Assembly: GCA_003455555.1 (NCBI GenBank)
Contig: DMQX01000078.1
Location: 1-8,049 of the forward strand
Length of the DNA: 8,049 nucleotides
Direction of reading: 5' to 3'
From: Candidatus Tayloriibacteriota bacterium
GTDB lineage: Bacteria > Patescibacteriota > Minisyncoccia > Phycocordibacterales > UBA11359
The translations under genes and the position numbers were made by a program. Shown one piece after another: positions 1 through 5,765 of the stretch. The notes beneath the pieces were generated by a model. That model was given only the letters and a program-made list of their open reading frames with translations. It was not told the DNA's origin and searched no databases. Every line of letters begins with the position of its first letter. Position 1 is the first letter of the stretch.

Positions 1-39
1 GTCCAGACTAGTTAATTTTTATTTTAAATGCAAAAGAAT

Positions 40-63
40 AGCCCCGCGTATCCTCGCGGGGCT
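40..63 (-). terminator. Intrinsic terminator after the cysteine-rich orphan gene
   Basis: A 9-bp perfect GC-rich stem (arms 40-48 and 55-63, AGCCCCGCG against CGCGGGGCT) closes a 6-base loop. Read on the minus strand it lies 33 bases beyond the stop codon at 96-98 and runs into ATTCTTTTG, a moderate U-rich tract. The plus strand after the stem has no T run, so the minus-strand reading is preferred. Confidence 0.8.
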
Positions 64-95
64 TCAGTTAAAATAGAAAGGATCAGTTGAATATA

Positions 96-635
96 TTATG
101 GAACAGATACACCCGAAAATTGCCCAAGATACGCAAGCTGTTTACTCGGCGAGTAAATCCTCTCTGTCCCGAAAAAAAAGTCGATGTCGCCCTCGTGACT
201 GCAGGTGTAGAGGTATCCATTTGCAAGGGACACGTCGCGTGGGCCGCGTCGCCATTTAGTAAACCGCCTAACATCTGCGCACAGCACTTCGTTAAGAAGG
301 TACGGCAATTTACCCTCCCCAAGCTCGAAATCGTATATCTGACCACTACAGCCCATTGTCCAACATGAGTGCTTGCCGCAAAAGACCTCCATCTGATCAG
401 AGATACTGGCCGAATTTTTGCCCCAACAACCAATGAAACGTCTTGAGCAGCTCCAGTTGTCGGGCAAATCAAAATTAAAAGCCCTGGAACCATCATCGTA
501 AAGTGTGGGCTTAAGTATCCCAGATTTTGACCGCTCAAGATAAAGCGTGGCGTAGGCCGCCAAAGCTTCCTGGGCATTTCTGATCGGTATATCGTCGCCT
601 ACTAAGTTACCGAGGGGTGTTGGAATAACAATCAT
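96..635 (-). CDS. Cysteine-rich orphan protein of unknown function, 179 aa
   Basis: I do not recognise this protein. It has no signal peptide, no membrane segment and no motif I can name. It carries seven cysteines (63, 70, 86, 91, 96, 119, 145), five of them clustered between 63 and 96, with tryptophans at 61, 71, 92 and 128. There is a possible internal echo: SC near 62-63 and GCWG at 69-72, then SCW at 90-92 and GCSG at 95-98. This could bind metal or form disulfides, but that is inference. The start at 635 is supported by an AGAGGT ribosome binding site 5 bases upstream and by a TTGACA promoter. A strong terminator follows, so it looks like a single-gene transcription unit. A second, 164-codon frame on the same strand (577-83) overlaps it almost fully, lacks such signals, and is taken as a shadow. 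Its initiation signals differ from those of the neighbouring genes, which fits a recently acquired gene. Confidence 0.7.
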   Translation of the reverse strand: MIVIPTPLGNLVGDDIPIRNAQEALAAYATLYLERSKSGILKPTLYDDGSRAFNFDLPDNWSCSRRFIGCWGKNSASISDQMEVFCGKHSCWTMGCSGQIYDFELGEGKLPYLLNEVLCADVRRFTKWRRGPRDVSLANGYLYTCSHEGDIDFFFGTERIYSPSKQLAYLGQFSGVSVP

Positions 636-640
636 TTCAA

Positions 641-646
641 ACCTCT
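641..646 (-). promoter_or_regulatory. Shine-Dalgarno sequence of the orphan gene
   Basis: AGAGGT on the minus strand, followed by TTGAA and then ATG at 635. The spacing suits ribosome binding and fixes the start codon. It is the only convincing Shine-Dalgarno motif in front of any gene in this window. Confidence 0.7.
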
Positions 647-676
647 TTCTAAAAAAGTCGTGACAAATCCAAAAAC

Positions 677-705
677 AGCATACTGGAGAATGTGTTGTTT
701 GTCAA
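677..705 (-). promoter_or_regulatory. Sigma70-type promoter of the orphan gene
   Basis: A perfect -35 box TTGACA (705-700) is followed by a 17-base spacer and a -10 box TATGCT (682-677, 4 of 6 consensus bases). This would give a leader of roughly 35 bases before the ATG at 635. An inverted repeat covers the -35 box (see 692-708). It lies downstream of grpE, so the orphan gene need not depend on grpE transcription. Confidence 0.65.
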
Positions 706-708
706 CAC
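692..708. repeat. Inverted repeat over the -35 box, operator-like
   Basis: GTGTTG (692-697) and CAACAC (703-708) are perfect 6-bp arms around a 5-base centre. They overlap the TTGACA -35 box of the promoter for the orphan gene. The position suits a repressor site. It could also form a weak RNA hairpin at the end of grpE mRNA, but no T run follows. Confidence 0.4.
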
Positions 709-724
709 GCACGCTTCCTCCTAC

Positions 725-1381
725 TTACGCAACAAACTCTCCGACTTTTACTTTTGGCGCGCGAATTACCTTTCCATTGAGTTCATAGCCTTTTTGCACA
801 ACATCGACGATCATGCCATCTTGCGTTTTGTCTGTAACCGACACATTTTCAATAGAAACATGATGATTCGGATCAAATTTTTGCCCGGCAGGATTTACAA
901 CTTTTAAATTGAAACGATCGAGAGTTGAAAGTAACTGTGAATAAATATATCCAACACCCATGCGCCAATTCTTATCAACTTTTTCCCACGCTTCCTTGTT
1001 AGCAAAAGCCATGTCAAAACTATCGAGCACGGTCAGAATCTCACCGATCAGATCTTCATTGGCATATTTAACAAAGCTTTTTTTATCTTCCTCGTCACGC
1101 TTTCGAGCATTTACAAGGTCCGCCTTGGCACGTTGCCAGCCAGATAGATACTCCATACGCTCCGCATCGGACTTTTTGAGTTTTTCCCGAAGTTGTTTGA
1201 TTTTTGCGGCGGAATTTAGAGTACTACCCTCGCCGTCCTCATCCTCAAAAACCACATCATCTTTTGCAGCATCATCAGTAGACTGGGTTTCGTCAGCTGG
1301 CGCAGTCTGATCTATAGGCATATCGTTTTCAGAATCAGCCTGTTTATCAGTGTCGTTTTGCTTTTTTATTTCATCGGTCAT
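725..1381 (-). CDS. grpE: Nucleotide exchange factor GrpE
   Basis: GrpE is the homodimeric co-chaperone that releases ADP from DnaK (Hsp70) in the cytoplasm. The 218-residue protein has the family layout. An acidic, probably disordered tail (about 1-55) is followed by a long charged helix or coiled coil (about 56-105), including the GrpE-type stretch GWQRAKADLVNARKR at 81-95. A helical region (about 107-156) and the C-terminal beta head follow. The head carries the FDPNHHVSI motif (169-177) and GYELNGKVIRAPKVKV (198-213), the classical GrpE signature area. Length is normal for the family. No dnaK or dnaJ lies in the window, so the usual heat-shock operon is split or continues elsewhere. The ATG at 1381 has no Shine-Dalgarno sequence. 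A -10-like TAGAAT ends 6 bases before it, so the transcript may be leaderless. A perfect palindrome overlaps this promoter. Confidence 0.95.
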   Translation of the reverse strand: MTDEIKKQNDTDKQADSENDMPIDQTAPADETQSTDDAAKDDVVFEDEDGEGSTLNSAAKIKQLREKLKKSDAERMEYLSGWQRAKADLVNARKRDEEDKKSFVKYANEDLIGEILTVLDSFDMAFANKEAWEKVDKNWRMGVGYIYSQLLSTLDRFNLKVVNPAGQKFDPNHHVSIENVSVTDKTQDGMIVDVVQKGYELNGKVIRAPKVKVGEFVA

Positions 1382-1387
1382 GTGTAT

Positions 1388-1416
1388 ATTCTAATGATTT
1401 TTTATCATTAGCGCAA
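1388..1416 (-). promoter_or_regulatory. Candidate leaderless promoter of grpE
   Basis: TAGAAT (1393-1388, 5 of 6 to TATAAT) ends exactly 6 bases before the ATG, so a start at the usual distance would place +1 at or next to the A of the ATG. A weak -35 candidate TTGCGC (1416-1411, 3 of 6) lies 17 bases upstream. The -10 is convincing; the -35 is poor. Confidence 0.45.
1391..1411. repeat. Perfect 8-bp palindrome over the grpE promoter
   Basis: CTAATGAT (1391-1398) and ATCATTAG (1404-1411) are perfect arms around TTTTT. The repeat spans the spacer and the start of the -10 box. It is not the canonical HrcA CIRCE sequence (TTAGCACTC-N9-GAGTGCTAA), though it sits where CIRCE sits in other bacteria. 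An operator for a heat-shock or other repressor is the simplest reading. An RNA hairpin ending the upstream gene is possible, but no T run follows on either strand. Confidence 0.55.
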
Positions 1417-1434
1417 GATAAATTATGAAAACTT

Positions 1435-1773
1435 TTATGATTGCAGACCAAGTCTAGTCCCGATTATCTCAACTTTTTCTTCAAGAGCGGAAACTCGGGG
1501 ATCTAAGTTACTTGATTTATATTTAACTTTTGTCAGTTCTTTTTTCATAACAGCCATACTTTCTTCAACATTCAAAAAGCCGTCTTTAAACTCGGACCTT
1601 ACTTCTTTAAACTCTTTGGTGACACCTTGAAACCCATGCTGAACAGCGATAGCTAATCCATCGATCTTATCGTCAATTTTCTTGTCGAACTTCCTCTCCA
1701 TAGCCTCAAAACCACGATCCATAGAGGCGGTAATGGCACTAATTATTTCTTGCGCTATTATTTTGTTTTCCAT
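1435..1773 (-). CDS. Small coiled-coil protein of unknown function, 112 aa
   Basis: The protein is almost entirely helical and highly charged. Residues 1-20 form an amphipathic start, and residues about 21-85 carry spaced hydrophobics with many Lys, Glu and Asp (for example ERKFDKKIDDKIDGL at 26-40), as expected for a coiled coil. A short break around SSNLDPR (87-93) is followed by the helix VSALEEKVEIIGTRLGL (94-110). Small proteins of this build, with an 'LE.RV..LE.K..' repeat and a terminal '..LGL', are common hypothetical proteins in Parcubacteria-like genomes; that comparison is from memory. There is no membrane segment and no catalytic motif. It lies 53 bases upstream of grpE on the same strand, so cotranscription is possible. 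The ATG at 1773 lacks a Shine-Dalgarno sequence; a TATAAT box lies 12 bases upstream. Confidence 0.75.
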   Translation of the reverse strand: MENKIIAQEIISAITASMDRGFEAMERKFDKKIDDKIDGLAIAVQHGFQGVTKEFKEVRSEFKDGFLNVEESMAVMKKELTKVKYKSSNLDPRVSALEEKVEIIGTRLGLQS

Positions 1774-1782
1774 AATTCGCTT

Positions 1783-1804
1783 ATTATTATACTCTGGTAA
1801 TAAT
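1783..1804 (-). promoter_or_regulatory. -10 box and inverted repeat upstream of the coiled-coil gene
   Basis: A consensus TATAAT (1791-1786, minus strand) lies 12 bases before the ATG at 1773, but I find no good -35 box. It overlaps a perfect 7-bp inverted repeat, ATTATTA (1783-1789) and TAATAAT (1798-1804), with an 8-base centre. Because the arms are A/T only, chance formation is quite possible. Confidence 0.35.
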
Positions 1805-1962
1805 CGAAGTATAGTTGACAGGGGTTAAAATCTTTATCAAAAATTTCTAAAGTTTCAATATGTGCTTGTTTTGAGCAAGATATTCCTGAATATTCTCTAT
1901 AACATCAAGACTCTTGGACTTGTGTTTTGAACATACTTAAAGGTTACTGACTACACACGCAC
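1805..1962. other. AT-rich intergenic stretch without a recognised gene
   Basis: This is part of the 389-base gap between the coiled-coil gene and rpsI. A perfect TTGACA sits on the plus strand at 1815-1820, but no -10 box or gene follows. A short inverted repeat, ATATTC-CT-GAATAT, lies around 1880-1893. One minus-strand frame of about 28 codons ending at 1847 reads like protein but has no start codon. I see nothing else here. Confidence 0.5.
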
Positions 1963-1982
1963 AAAAACACTCTTGCAGAGTG
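1963..1982 (-). terminator. Intrinsic terminator, distal to the rpsI element
   Basis: On the minus strand CACTCT and AGAGTG (arms 1977-1982 and 1968-1973) form a 6-bp stem with a 3-base loop, immediately followed by TTTTT (1967-1963). This is a compact rho-independent terminator. It would stop transcripts that read through the structured element after rpsI. Confidence 0.65.
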
Positions 1983-2015
1983 CCTTGCGCAGGCTGACAA
2001 GCAGAGCGAAAGGCG

Positions 2016-2159
2016 GCAAACACTTCACAAAGTGACTCGCAAGGGCACCCCGCAGCGCGATGAGCGCGTACCCCTTCGGGTATCACGAAGCGCGAGGATA
2101 AGAAAACCGCCAGTAGGCGGTTTTCGTGTGACCTGAAAGTCACTTTGTGAAGTGTTTGC
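2016..2159. repeat. 22-bp perfect inverted repeat enclosing a structured GC-rich core
   Basis: Positions 2016-2037 and 2138-2159 are exact reverse complements over 22 bases, separated by 100 bases. Each arm is itself nearly self-complementary (CACTT-CACA-AAGTG). The core contains the 10-bp terminator hairpin at 2102-2125, a hairpin pairing TACCC with GGGTA (2069-2082), and three AGCGCG copies at 2054, 2063 and 2090. Its base composition is clearly more GC-rich than the flanks. It begins 3 bases after the rpsI stop codon. It may be a 3' mRNA-protecting structure, a small non-coding RNA, or a MITE- or REP-like mobile element. No target-site duplication is evident, and none of these readings is proven. 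Confidence 0.75.
2102..2125 (-). terminator. Intrinsic terminator of the ribosomal operon, possibly bidirectional
   Basis: GAAAACCGCC (2102-2111) pairs perfectly with GGCGGTTTTC (2116-2125) around the 4-base loop AGTA. The A and T runs that flank the GC core give a T tract in either direction. On the minus strand it lies about 38 bases beyond the rpsI stop, and nothing on the plus strand needs it, so it is assigned to the operon end. Confidence 0.75.
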
Positions 2160-2162
2160 GAA

Positions 2163-2582
2163 TTATCGCTTTGACCACTGTGGAGCCTTTCTCGCCTTCT
2201 TGAGACCGAACTTTCGGCGCTCTTTTGCTCGTGGATCTCGCTTTAGGAATCCCACCTTCTTGAGCACACCTCGAAGTAACACATCATCAATGATAAGAGC
2301 TCGTGAGATACCGAGTCGGACAGCTTCAGCCTGACCATTGATACCACCACCGATAACTTTTACCGTAATTTTAAATTTGCCGGGAGTTTTAGAAACAGCC
2401 AGAGCTTCGATAGCAATTTTTCGGAGGTTATCTGTTTTAAAATATTCGTTTACATCCTGATCATTAACGGTAACAGAATTCTTTGGAGCCTCAGTAATGC
2501 GCACTCGGGCACTAGCCGTTTTGCGACGTCCAACGGTTTCAATATATCGTCCTTTTTTTGCTGTTTGTTCAGTAGGGCTCAT
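2163..2582 (-). CDS. rpsI: 30S ribosomal protein S9
   Basis: S9 (uS9) is a small-subunit head protein whose C-terminal tail reaches the P-site tRNA. The 139-residue sequence shows the family signature [10 protein letters not shown] (18-27) and the conserved [19 protein letters not shown] segment (78-96). The basic tail ends [12 protein letters not shown]; the final Ser-Lys-Arg is the P-site-contacting end. Residues 1-14 are a short non-conserved extension. It is the last gene of the ribosomal cluster, 5 bases after rplM, the pairing found in most bacteria. The ATG at 2582 has no Shine-Dalgarno sequence, so coupling to rplM translation is likely. The structured inverted repeat and a terminator follow at once. 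Confidence 0.97.
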   Translation of the reverse strand: MSPTEQTAKKGRYIETVGRRKTASARVRITEAPKNSVTVNDQDVNEYFKTDNLRKIAIEALAVSKTPGKFKITVKVIGGGINGQAEAVRLGISRALIIDDVLLRGVLKKVGFLKRDPRAKERRKFGLKKARKAPQWSKR

Positions 2583-2587
2583 ATTTT

Positions 2588-2932
2588 TTATTCAGAAACT
2601 TTTAAGTTCTTGATCATAACCGCGCGCAATTTGTTGCGTGGGAGCATGCCATATACCGCTTGCCAGAAAATCTCGCTGTAACCTTTCTTCTCGATCACAC
2701 GCTTCATTGAAAGTTCAGACAAACCATCAGCGAAACCGGAGAAACTCTTGTATGTGTATTCCTCTTTCTTGGCATCAGAAATATCCGCTTTACTCGCATT
2801 CAAAATTTCGACGATATTATCGCCAGCAATGTTTCGTTCGTAGGTAGCTGATTCTTTACCCATGAGTAAGACAGCTGCTTCACTAGCAACTCGTCCCAAT
2901 TTCTTTCCTTTTGCGTCGATTGTGTATTTCAT
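2588..2932 (-). CDS. rplM: 50S ribosomal protein L13, short form
   Basis: L13 (uL13) is an early-assembling large-subunit protein that binds 23S rRNA. The sequence starts directly at the core ([24 protein letters not shown], residues about 3-26). It keeps the [10 protein letters not shown] strand and the late motif [19 protein letters not shown] (about 93-111). At 114 residues it is shorter than the roughly 140 of Escherichia coli. It lacks the N-terminal lead with the WYVVDA-type stretch, and it lacks the C-terminal tail with the usual His-rich and Gln-Pro sequence. No frameshift is visible: it starts with ATG 5 bases after rplQ and ends with TAA 5 bases before rpsI, so the short form is probably genuine. 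Confidence 0.95.
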   Translation of the reverse strand: MKYTIDAKGKKLGRVASEAAVLLMGKESATYERNIAGDNIVEILNASKADISDAKKEEYTYKSFSGFADGLSELSMKRVIEKKGYSEIFWQAVYGMLPRNKLRAVMIKNLKVSE

Positions 2933-2937
2933 GATGT

Positions 2938-3288
2938 TTATACAAATTCAATGGTGGCCATACGACTACCATCACCGCCTCGTGGTGGTAATTTGGTAAT
3001 TCGGGTATATCCTCCTGCTCGGGTCTTGTACTTAGGCGCAATGACCTCTACAAGCTTCTTGACTGACTTTGGATTACCAATACGTGAAGTAATCAAGCGT
3101 CGTGCTGCGATTGTACCAGCTTTTGCGGTGGTGACCAACTTTTCAACATATGGTCGGATCTCTTTGGCTTTAGGTTCGGTCGTCACAATCTTGCCAGCGT
3201 TTATAAGGTTAGACGCTAAAGAACGCAACAGAGCGTGTCGCTGATTAGTCTCTCGTCCGAATTTTCTGTTTGCGTTCTGGTGTCTCAT
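2938..3288 (-). CDS. rplQ: 50S ribosomal protein L17
   Basis: L17 (bL17) sits near the polypeptide exit tunnel on the large subunit. The 116-residue protein has the typical start MRHQNANRKFGRETNQRHAL and the TTEPKAKEIRPYVEKLVTTAK block (about 36-56). It ends with the beta segment GGYTRITKLPPRGGDGSRMATIEFV-like region, the usual L17 close. Length matches the short family core. It lies 18 bases after rpoA, its usual partner, and 5 bases before rplM. No Shine-Dalgarno sequence precedes the ATG at 3288. Confidence 0.97.
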   Translation of the reverse strand: MRHQNANRKFGRETNQRHALLRSLASNLINAGKIVTTEPKAKEIRPYVEKLVTTAKAGTIAARRLITSRIGNPKSVKKLVEVIAPKYKTRAGGYTRITKLPPRGGDGSRMATIEFV

Positions 3289-3306
3289 ATAGATTCGTAA
3301 TATGTA

Positions 3307-4278
3307 TTACTTCAAACTTATGCCATAACCACTTAATAATTTCTTAATCTCTTGAACTCCCTTTCCGCCCAATCCGTCGATATCCAGAAGATCTTCTTCT
3401 TTCTTGCGAGCGAGACCTCCAACGGTCCGGATGTTTGCGGCTGACAAAGCGTTAAGGGTTCGAGGAGAAAGGTTGGCGTCTTCGATTCGAGTTTTCAAAA
3501 GTTCGGTGTTAGCCTCTCTCTTTTCCTTTCCATCTTCACCTTTTTCTGCTTTCTCTTCTGATTTCTTTACTTCAATAACTTCCTCTTCCTTAAAACCTAT
3601 TACAGCTTTAAGTTGAGCGATCATGATCGAGATAGACTTCTCGAGAGCTTCTTTAGGAGAGATAGTGCCGTCCGTTTCGATGATAATTCGGAGCTTGTTG
3701 AAATCTGTTCGATCGCCGACTCGCATGTTCTCTACTTCGTAACTAGCCTTTCGGATTGGAGTGAAAGTGGCATCGAGAGAAATAGCACCGATATCAACTC
3801 GATTTTTGTGCAACATTTCTCGAGACAAATAGCCAAGACCTTTTTCAATTCGGATCTCGACATTAAGGCTGGCTGCCTTGTCCGTAAGTGAAGCAACGTG
3901 CTGCTCCTTGTTAAGAACCACTACCTGTCCACCTGTTTCGATGTCAGCGGCCGTAATATCCTTGATTCCTTTTATAGAGAAAGACATGGTCTGAGGCTCA
4001 TCAGCAAGCATTTGGAAACGAATTTTCTTGAGGTTAAGCAGGATTGTAATAACATCTTCCTTTACACCTTCGATGGTTGTGAATTCGTGGCTTATTCCAT
4101 TTATTTTAACCGAAGTAATAGCGGCACCTGGGAGTGACGAGAGAATGATGCGGCGCAAACTTGATCCAAGAGTGTGGCCGTATCCAGGATAGAGAGCATC
4201 TATCTCAAACACACCGCGAACTTCACTTTCGCTAACGATACGTGGTTTTGAAGGCAAAATTACATTTAGATCAGACAT
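3307..4278 (-). CDS. rpoA: DNA-directed RNA polymerase subunit alpha
   Basis: The alpha dimer is the scaffold for RNA polymerase assembly, and its C-terminal domain contacts UP elements and activators. I place the start at 4278 (MSDLNVILPSKPRIVSE), giving 323 residues. The open frame continues upstream to 4404, but that would overlap the end of rpsD and add 42 residues without family similarity. The N-terminal domain shows YPGYGHTLGSSLRRIILSSL (30-49) and the HEFTTIEGVKEDV motif (64-76). A charged Lys/Glu linker (about 236-260) leads to the C-terminal domain, where Arg273 in LSPRTLNAL appears to match the DNA-contacting Arg265 of E. coli. The C-terminal domain retains the helix-hairpin-helix (DIDGLGGKGVQEIKKLL). 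It starts 22 bases after rpsD. A TATAAT lies 6 bases before the ATG without a -35 box, and there is no Shine-Dalgarno sequence. Confidence 0.97.
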   Translation of the reverse strand: MSDLNVILPSKPRIVSESEVRGVFEIDALYPGYGHTLGSSLRRIILSSLPGAAITSVKINGISHEFTTIEGVKEDVITILLNLKKIRFQMLADEPQTMSFSIKGIKDITAADIETGGQVVVLNKEQHVASLTDKAASLNVEIRIEKGLGYLSREMLHKNRVDIGAISLDATFTPIRKASYEVENMRVGDRTDFNKLRIIIETDGTISPKEALEKSISIMIAQLKAVIGFKEEEVIEVKKSEEKAEKGEDGKEKREANTELLKTRIEDANLSPRTLNALSAANIRTVGGLARKKEEDLLDIDGLGGKGVQEIKKLLSGYGISLK

Positions 4279-4300
4279 ACGTTTATTATAAAAATTAAAA

Positions 4301-4915
4301 TTATCGACTATAAAACTCAAGCACTGCTTTCGGATCGAAAAGCAGATCCCCTGCCATAACTTTTGGCAAACCTTGTACTTTGGCCGACCTTTTCTCAAGA
4401 TCAAAACTCAACCACGATGGCGTGGTGTACGTCTTGTGACGTTCATCCAACGTTGCGAAGAGTTTTGATTTTAAGCTATTTACGCGCACTCCAACCATAT
4501 CCCCGATCGAAGCCTGAAATGAAGGCACGGTAACTCGGCGTCCGTTAACGGTAATATGTCCATGGGAAACCATTTGTCGGGCAAATCTTCGGGTGACAGC
4601 CAAGCCTGATCGGTAGACGATATTATCGAGACGATTTTCGAGAGTTTCGAGAAGTCGGTCCGCCTTGTTCACGACGCCGGCGCTGGCCAAAATGTGCTTC
4701 GCGTATTTACTGAACTGCGTATCGTTGATACCGTAAGTGTATCGAGCTTTTTGCTTCTCATCGAGTTGTCGGCCGTAGTTCGTCTTTGCTTTTGGACGAC
4801 CCTTATCTGCCTTACCTTTTCGGGTAAGAGATAGAGCGTACTTCGGAGTTTGAGTTTTCTCAAAAACCGGAGCATTCAAACGTCGAGCAATTTTGTATTT
4901 TGGTCCAATTATCAT
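4301..4915 (-). CDS. rpsD: 30S ribosomal protein S4
   Basis: S4 (uS4) initiates 30S assembly on the 5' domain of 16S rRNA. In E. coli and Bacillus it also represses translation of its own operon or gene. The 204-residue protein has normal length. The N-terminal domain (1-90) includes [17 protein letters not shown] (47-63). The S4 RNA-binding fold lies at about 92-150 ([19 protein letters not shown], then [15 protein letters not shown]). The C-terminal part reads PSWLSFD and ends with VLEFYSR. The N-terminus contains no zinc-binding cysteines, so this is a zinc-free form. It starts 37 bases after rpsK. The spacer is almost identical to the one before rpsM, which makes regulation by S4 a specific hypothesis. 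There is no Shine-Dalgarno sequence. Confidence 0.97.
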   Translation of the reverse strand: MIIGPKYKIARRLNAPVFEKTQTPKYALSLTRKGKADKGRPKAKTNYGRQLDEKQKARYTYGINDTQFSKYAKHILASAGVVNKADRLLETLENRLDNIVYRSGLAVTRRFARQMVSHGHITVNGRRVTVPSFQASIGDMVGVRVNSLKSKLFATLDERHKTYTTPSWLSFDLEKRSAKVQGLPKVMAGDLLFDPKAVLEFYSR

Positions 4916-4952
4916 ATATATGTATAAAATTATCTTAAGATAGTGTACCCTA
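4913..4952 (-). repeat. Duplicated operon spacer element, copy 2 (rpsK-rpsD)
   Basis: From the TAG stop of rpsK to the ATG of rpsD, these 40 bases match the rpmJ-rpsM junction exactly, apart from a 5-base A/T insertion present only in the other copy. It contains GGTACAC, the 12-base perfect palindrome TATCTTAAGATA, and the start context TATACATATATATG. The identity includes the stop codon and the start codon and no more. As RNA, the palindrome could form only a 4-bp stem, so a protein-binding DNA or RNA site is also possible. Confidence 0.85.
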
Positions 4953-5384
4953 TACTCGACGAGGCTTTTTAGGGCTCGGTCCGTTAAATGGTACGGGAGT
5001 CATGTCAGTAATAGAGGTAATGTTTATTCCTTTAGAAATAAAACCGCGGATGGCTGACTCTCGGCCAGATCCCACTCCGCAGACTACTACCGCTACTTCC
5101 TTAACTCCCATTTCTTGTGCTTTTGCGCCAAGAGTTTCACCAACCTTTGCGGCTGCAAAAGGAGTGCCTTTCTTTGCGCCTCGAAAGCCTAGGGCACCGC
5201 TTGATGAAGCCATCAATACGTTACCGACTCGGTCGCTAACAGAAACCAAAGTGTTATTGTAGGTTGATTGAACATACAACTTACCTGAATCAACTCGTCT
5301 TTTGCCAGCTTTAACAGCGGCCTTGGGAGCTCCCTCGGTTTTTGCTTCAGATTCTCCTTTTGTGATAATTCGTTTCTTTCCCAT
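4950..5384 (-). CDS. rpsK: 30S ribosomal protein S11
   Basis: S11 (uS11) lines the platform of the small subunit near the mRNA exit and the E site. The 144-residue protein has a basic N-terminal extension (1-33), then the core: [19 protein letters not shown] (34-52), [18 protein letters not shown] (61-78) and the glycine-rich [13 protein letters not shown]. It ends [14 protein letters not shown]. The family usually has a cysteine after the Asn-Gly near the end; here the sequence is NGPSP, a mild departure. It starts only 3 bases after the rpsM stop, so translational coupling is likely. It ends with TAG, which forms the first three bases of the duplicated spacer element before rpsD. Confidence 0.97.
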   Translation of the reverse strand: MGKKRIITKGESEAKTEGAPKAAVKAGKRRVDSGKLYVQSTYNNTLVSVSDRVGNVLMASSSGALGFRGAKKGTPFAAAKVGETLGAKAQEMGVKEVAVVVCGVGSGRESAIRGFISKGINITSITDMTPVPFNGPSPKKPRRV

Positions 5385-5387
5385 ATA

Positions 5388-5765
5388 TTATTTCTTTTCT
5401 TCCTTCTTACGTCCGGATCCCATAGTCTTCTTTGCTCCCTTCAAAGTTCGCGCGTTTGTCTTGGTGCGCTGGCCTCGGGCTGGAAGACGTTTGGTGTGTC
5501 GACTGCCTCGGTATGATTTGATGTCCTTAAGGCGCTTGATGTTGTTTGCTACTTCGCGTTTGAGGTCACCTTCGATCTTGTATTTTTCGACAATGCCTCG
5601 GATCTTGGCTTCTTGCTCTGGAGTCAAAGTTTTTGACTGAGCTCCGAATTCGACACCGGCTTTCTTGAGAATTTCTTGCGCTCGTGGACGACCGATACCG
5701 TAGAGGATAGTTAGTCCTATCTCTAATCGTTTTTCATCTGGGATGTTAATACCTAAAATTCTCAT
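5388..5765 (-). CDS. rpsM: 30S ribosomal protein S13
   Basis: S13 (uS13) is a head protein that forms inter-subunit bridges and contacts the P-site tRNA with its tail. The 125 residues begin MRILGINIPDEKRLEIGL and contain the LYGIGRPRAQEILKKAGV turn (22-39). They continue with the conserved SYRGSRHTKRLPARGQRTKTNARTLKG block (about 84-110) and a Lys-rich tail. Length is slightly above the 118 of E. coli. It follows rpmJ after 39 bases, which carry copy 1 of the duplicated element. In E. coli the segment before rpsM is where S4 represses the alpha operon. No Shine-Dalgarno sequence precedes the ATG at 5765. Confidence 0.97.
   Translation of the reverse strand: MRILGINIPDEKRLEIGLTILYGIGRPRAQEILKKAGVEFGAQSKTLTPEQEAKIRGIVEKYKIEGDLKREVANNIKRLKDIKSYRGSRHTKRLPARGQRTKTNARTLKGAKKTMGSGRKKEEKK

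Noticed and set aside
83..577. 164-codon minus-strand frame overlapping the orphan gene
   Set aside because: It overlaps 96-635 almost completely in another frame and has no ribosome binding site. The 96-635 frame has the promoter, AGAGGT and a terminator at fitting distances.
1815..1837. Perfect plus-strand TTGACA as a promoter
   Set aside because: No acceptable -10 box at 16-18 bases and no plus-strand gene downstream.
1847..1933. Short minus-strand frame ending with a protein-like stretch (SLDVIENIQEYLAQNKHILKL)
   Set aside because: Only about 28 codons, with an in-frame stop just upstream and no ATG or TTG start. It may be a gene remnant, but chance is as likely.
1937..2143. 68-codon minus-strand frame inside the inverted-repeat element
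   Set aside because: It runs through terminator hairpins and the repeat, is Cys/Ala/Arg-rich in a way expected from GC-rich structured DNA, and lacks initiation signals.
1960..2160. Known structured RNA (tmRNA, RNase P RNA, SRP RNA) or tRNA
   Set aside because: None of the characteristic conserved segments of these RNAs is visible, and there is no cloverleaf with a CCA-end stem.
4285..4290. TATAAT before rpoA as a separate promoter
   Set aside because: No -35 box at the right distance in a very A/T-rich spacer, so chance is likely.
4279..4404. N-terminal extension of rpoA to an upstream ATG
   Set aside because: The extra 42 residues overlap the end of rpsD and do not resemble alpha subunits. 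The family start pattern begins at 4278.
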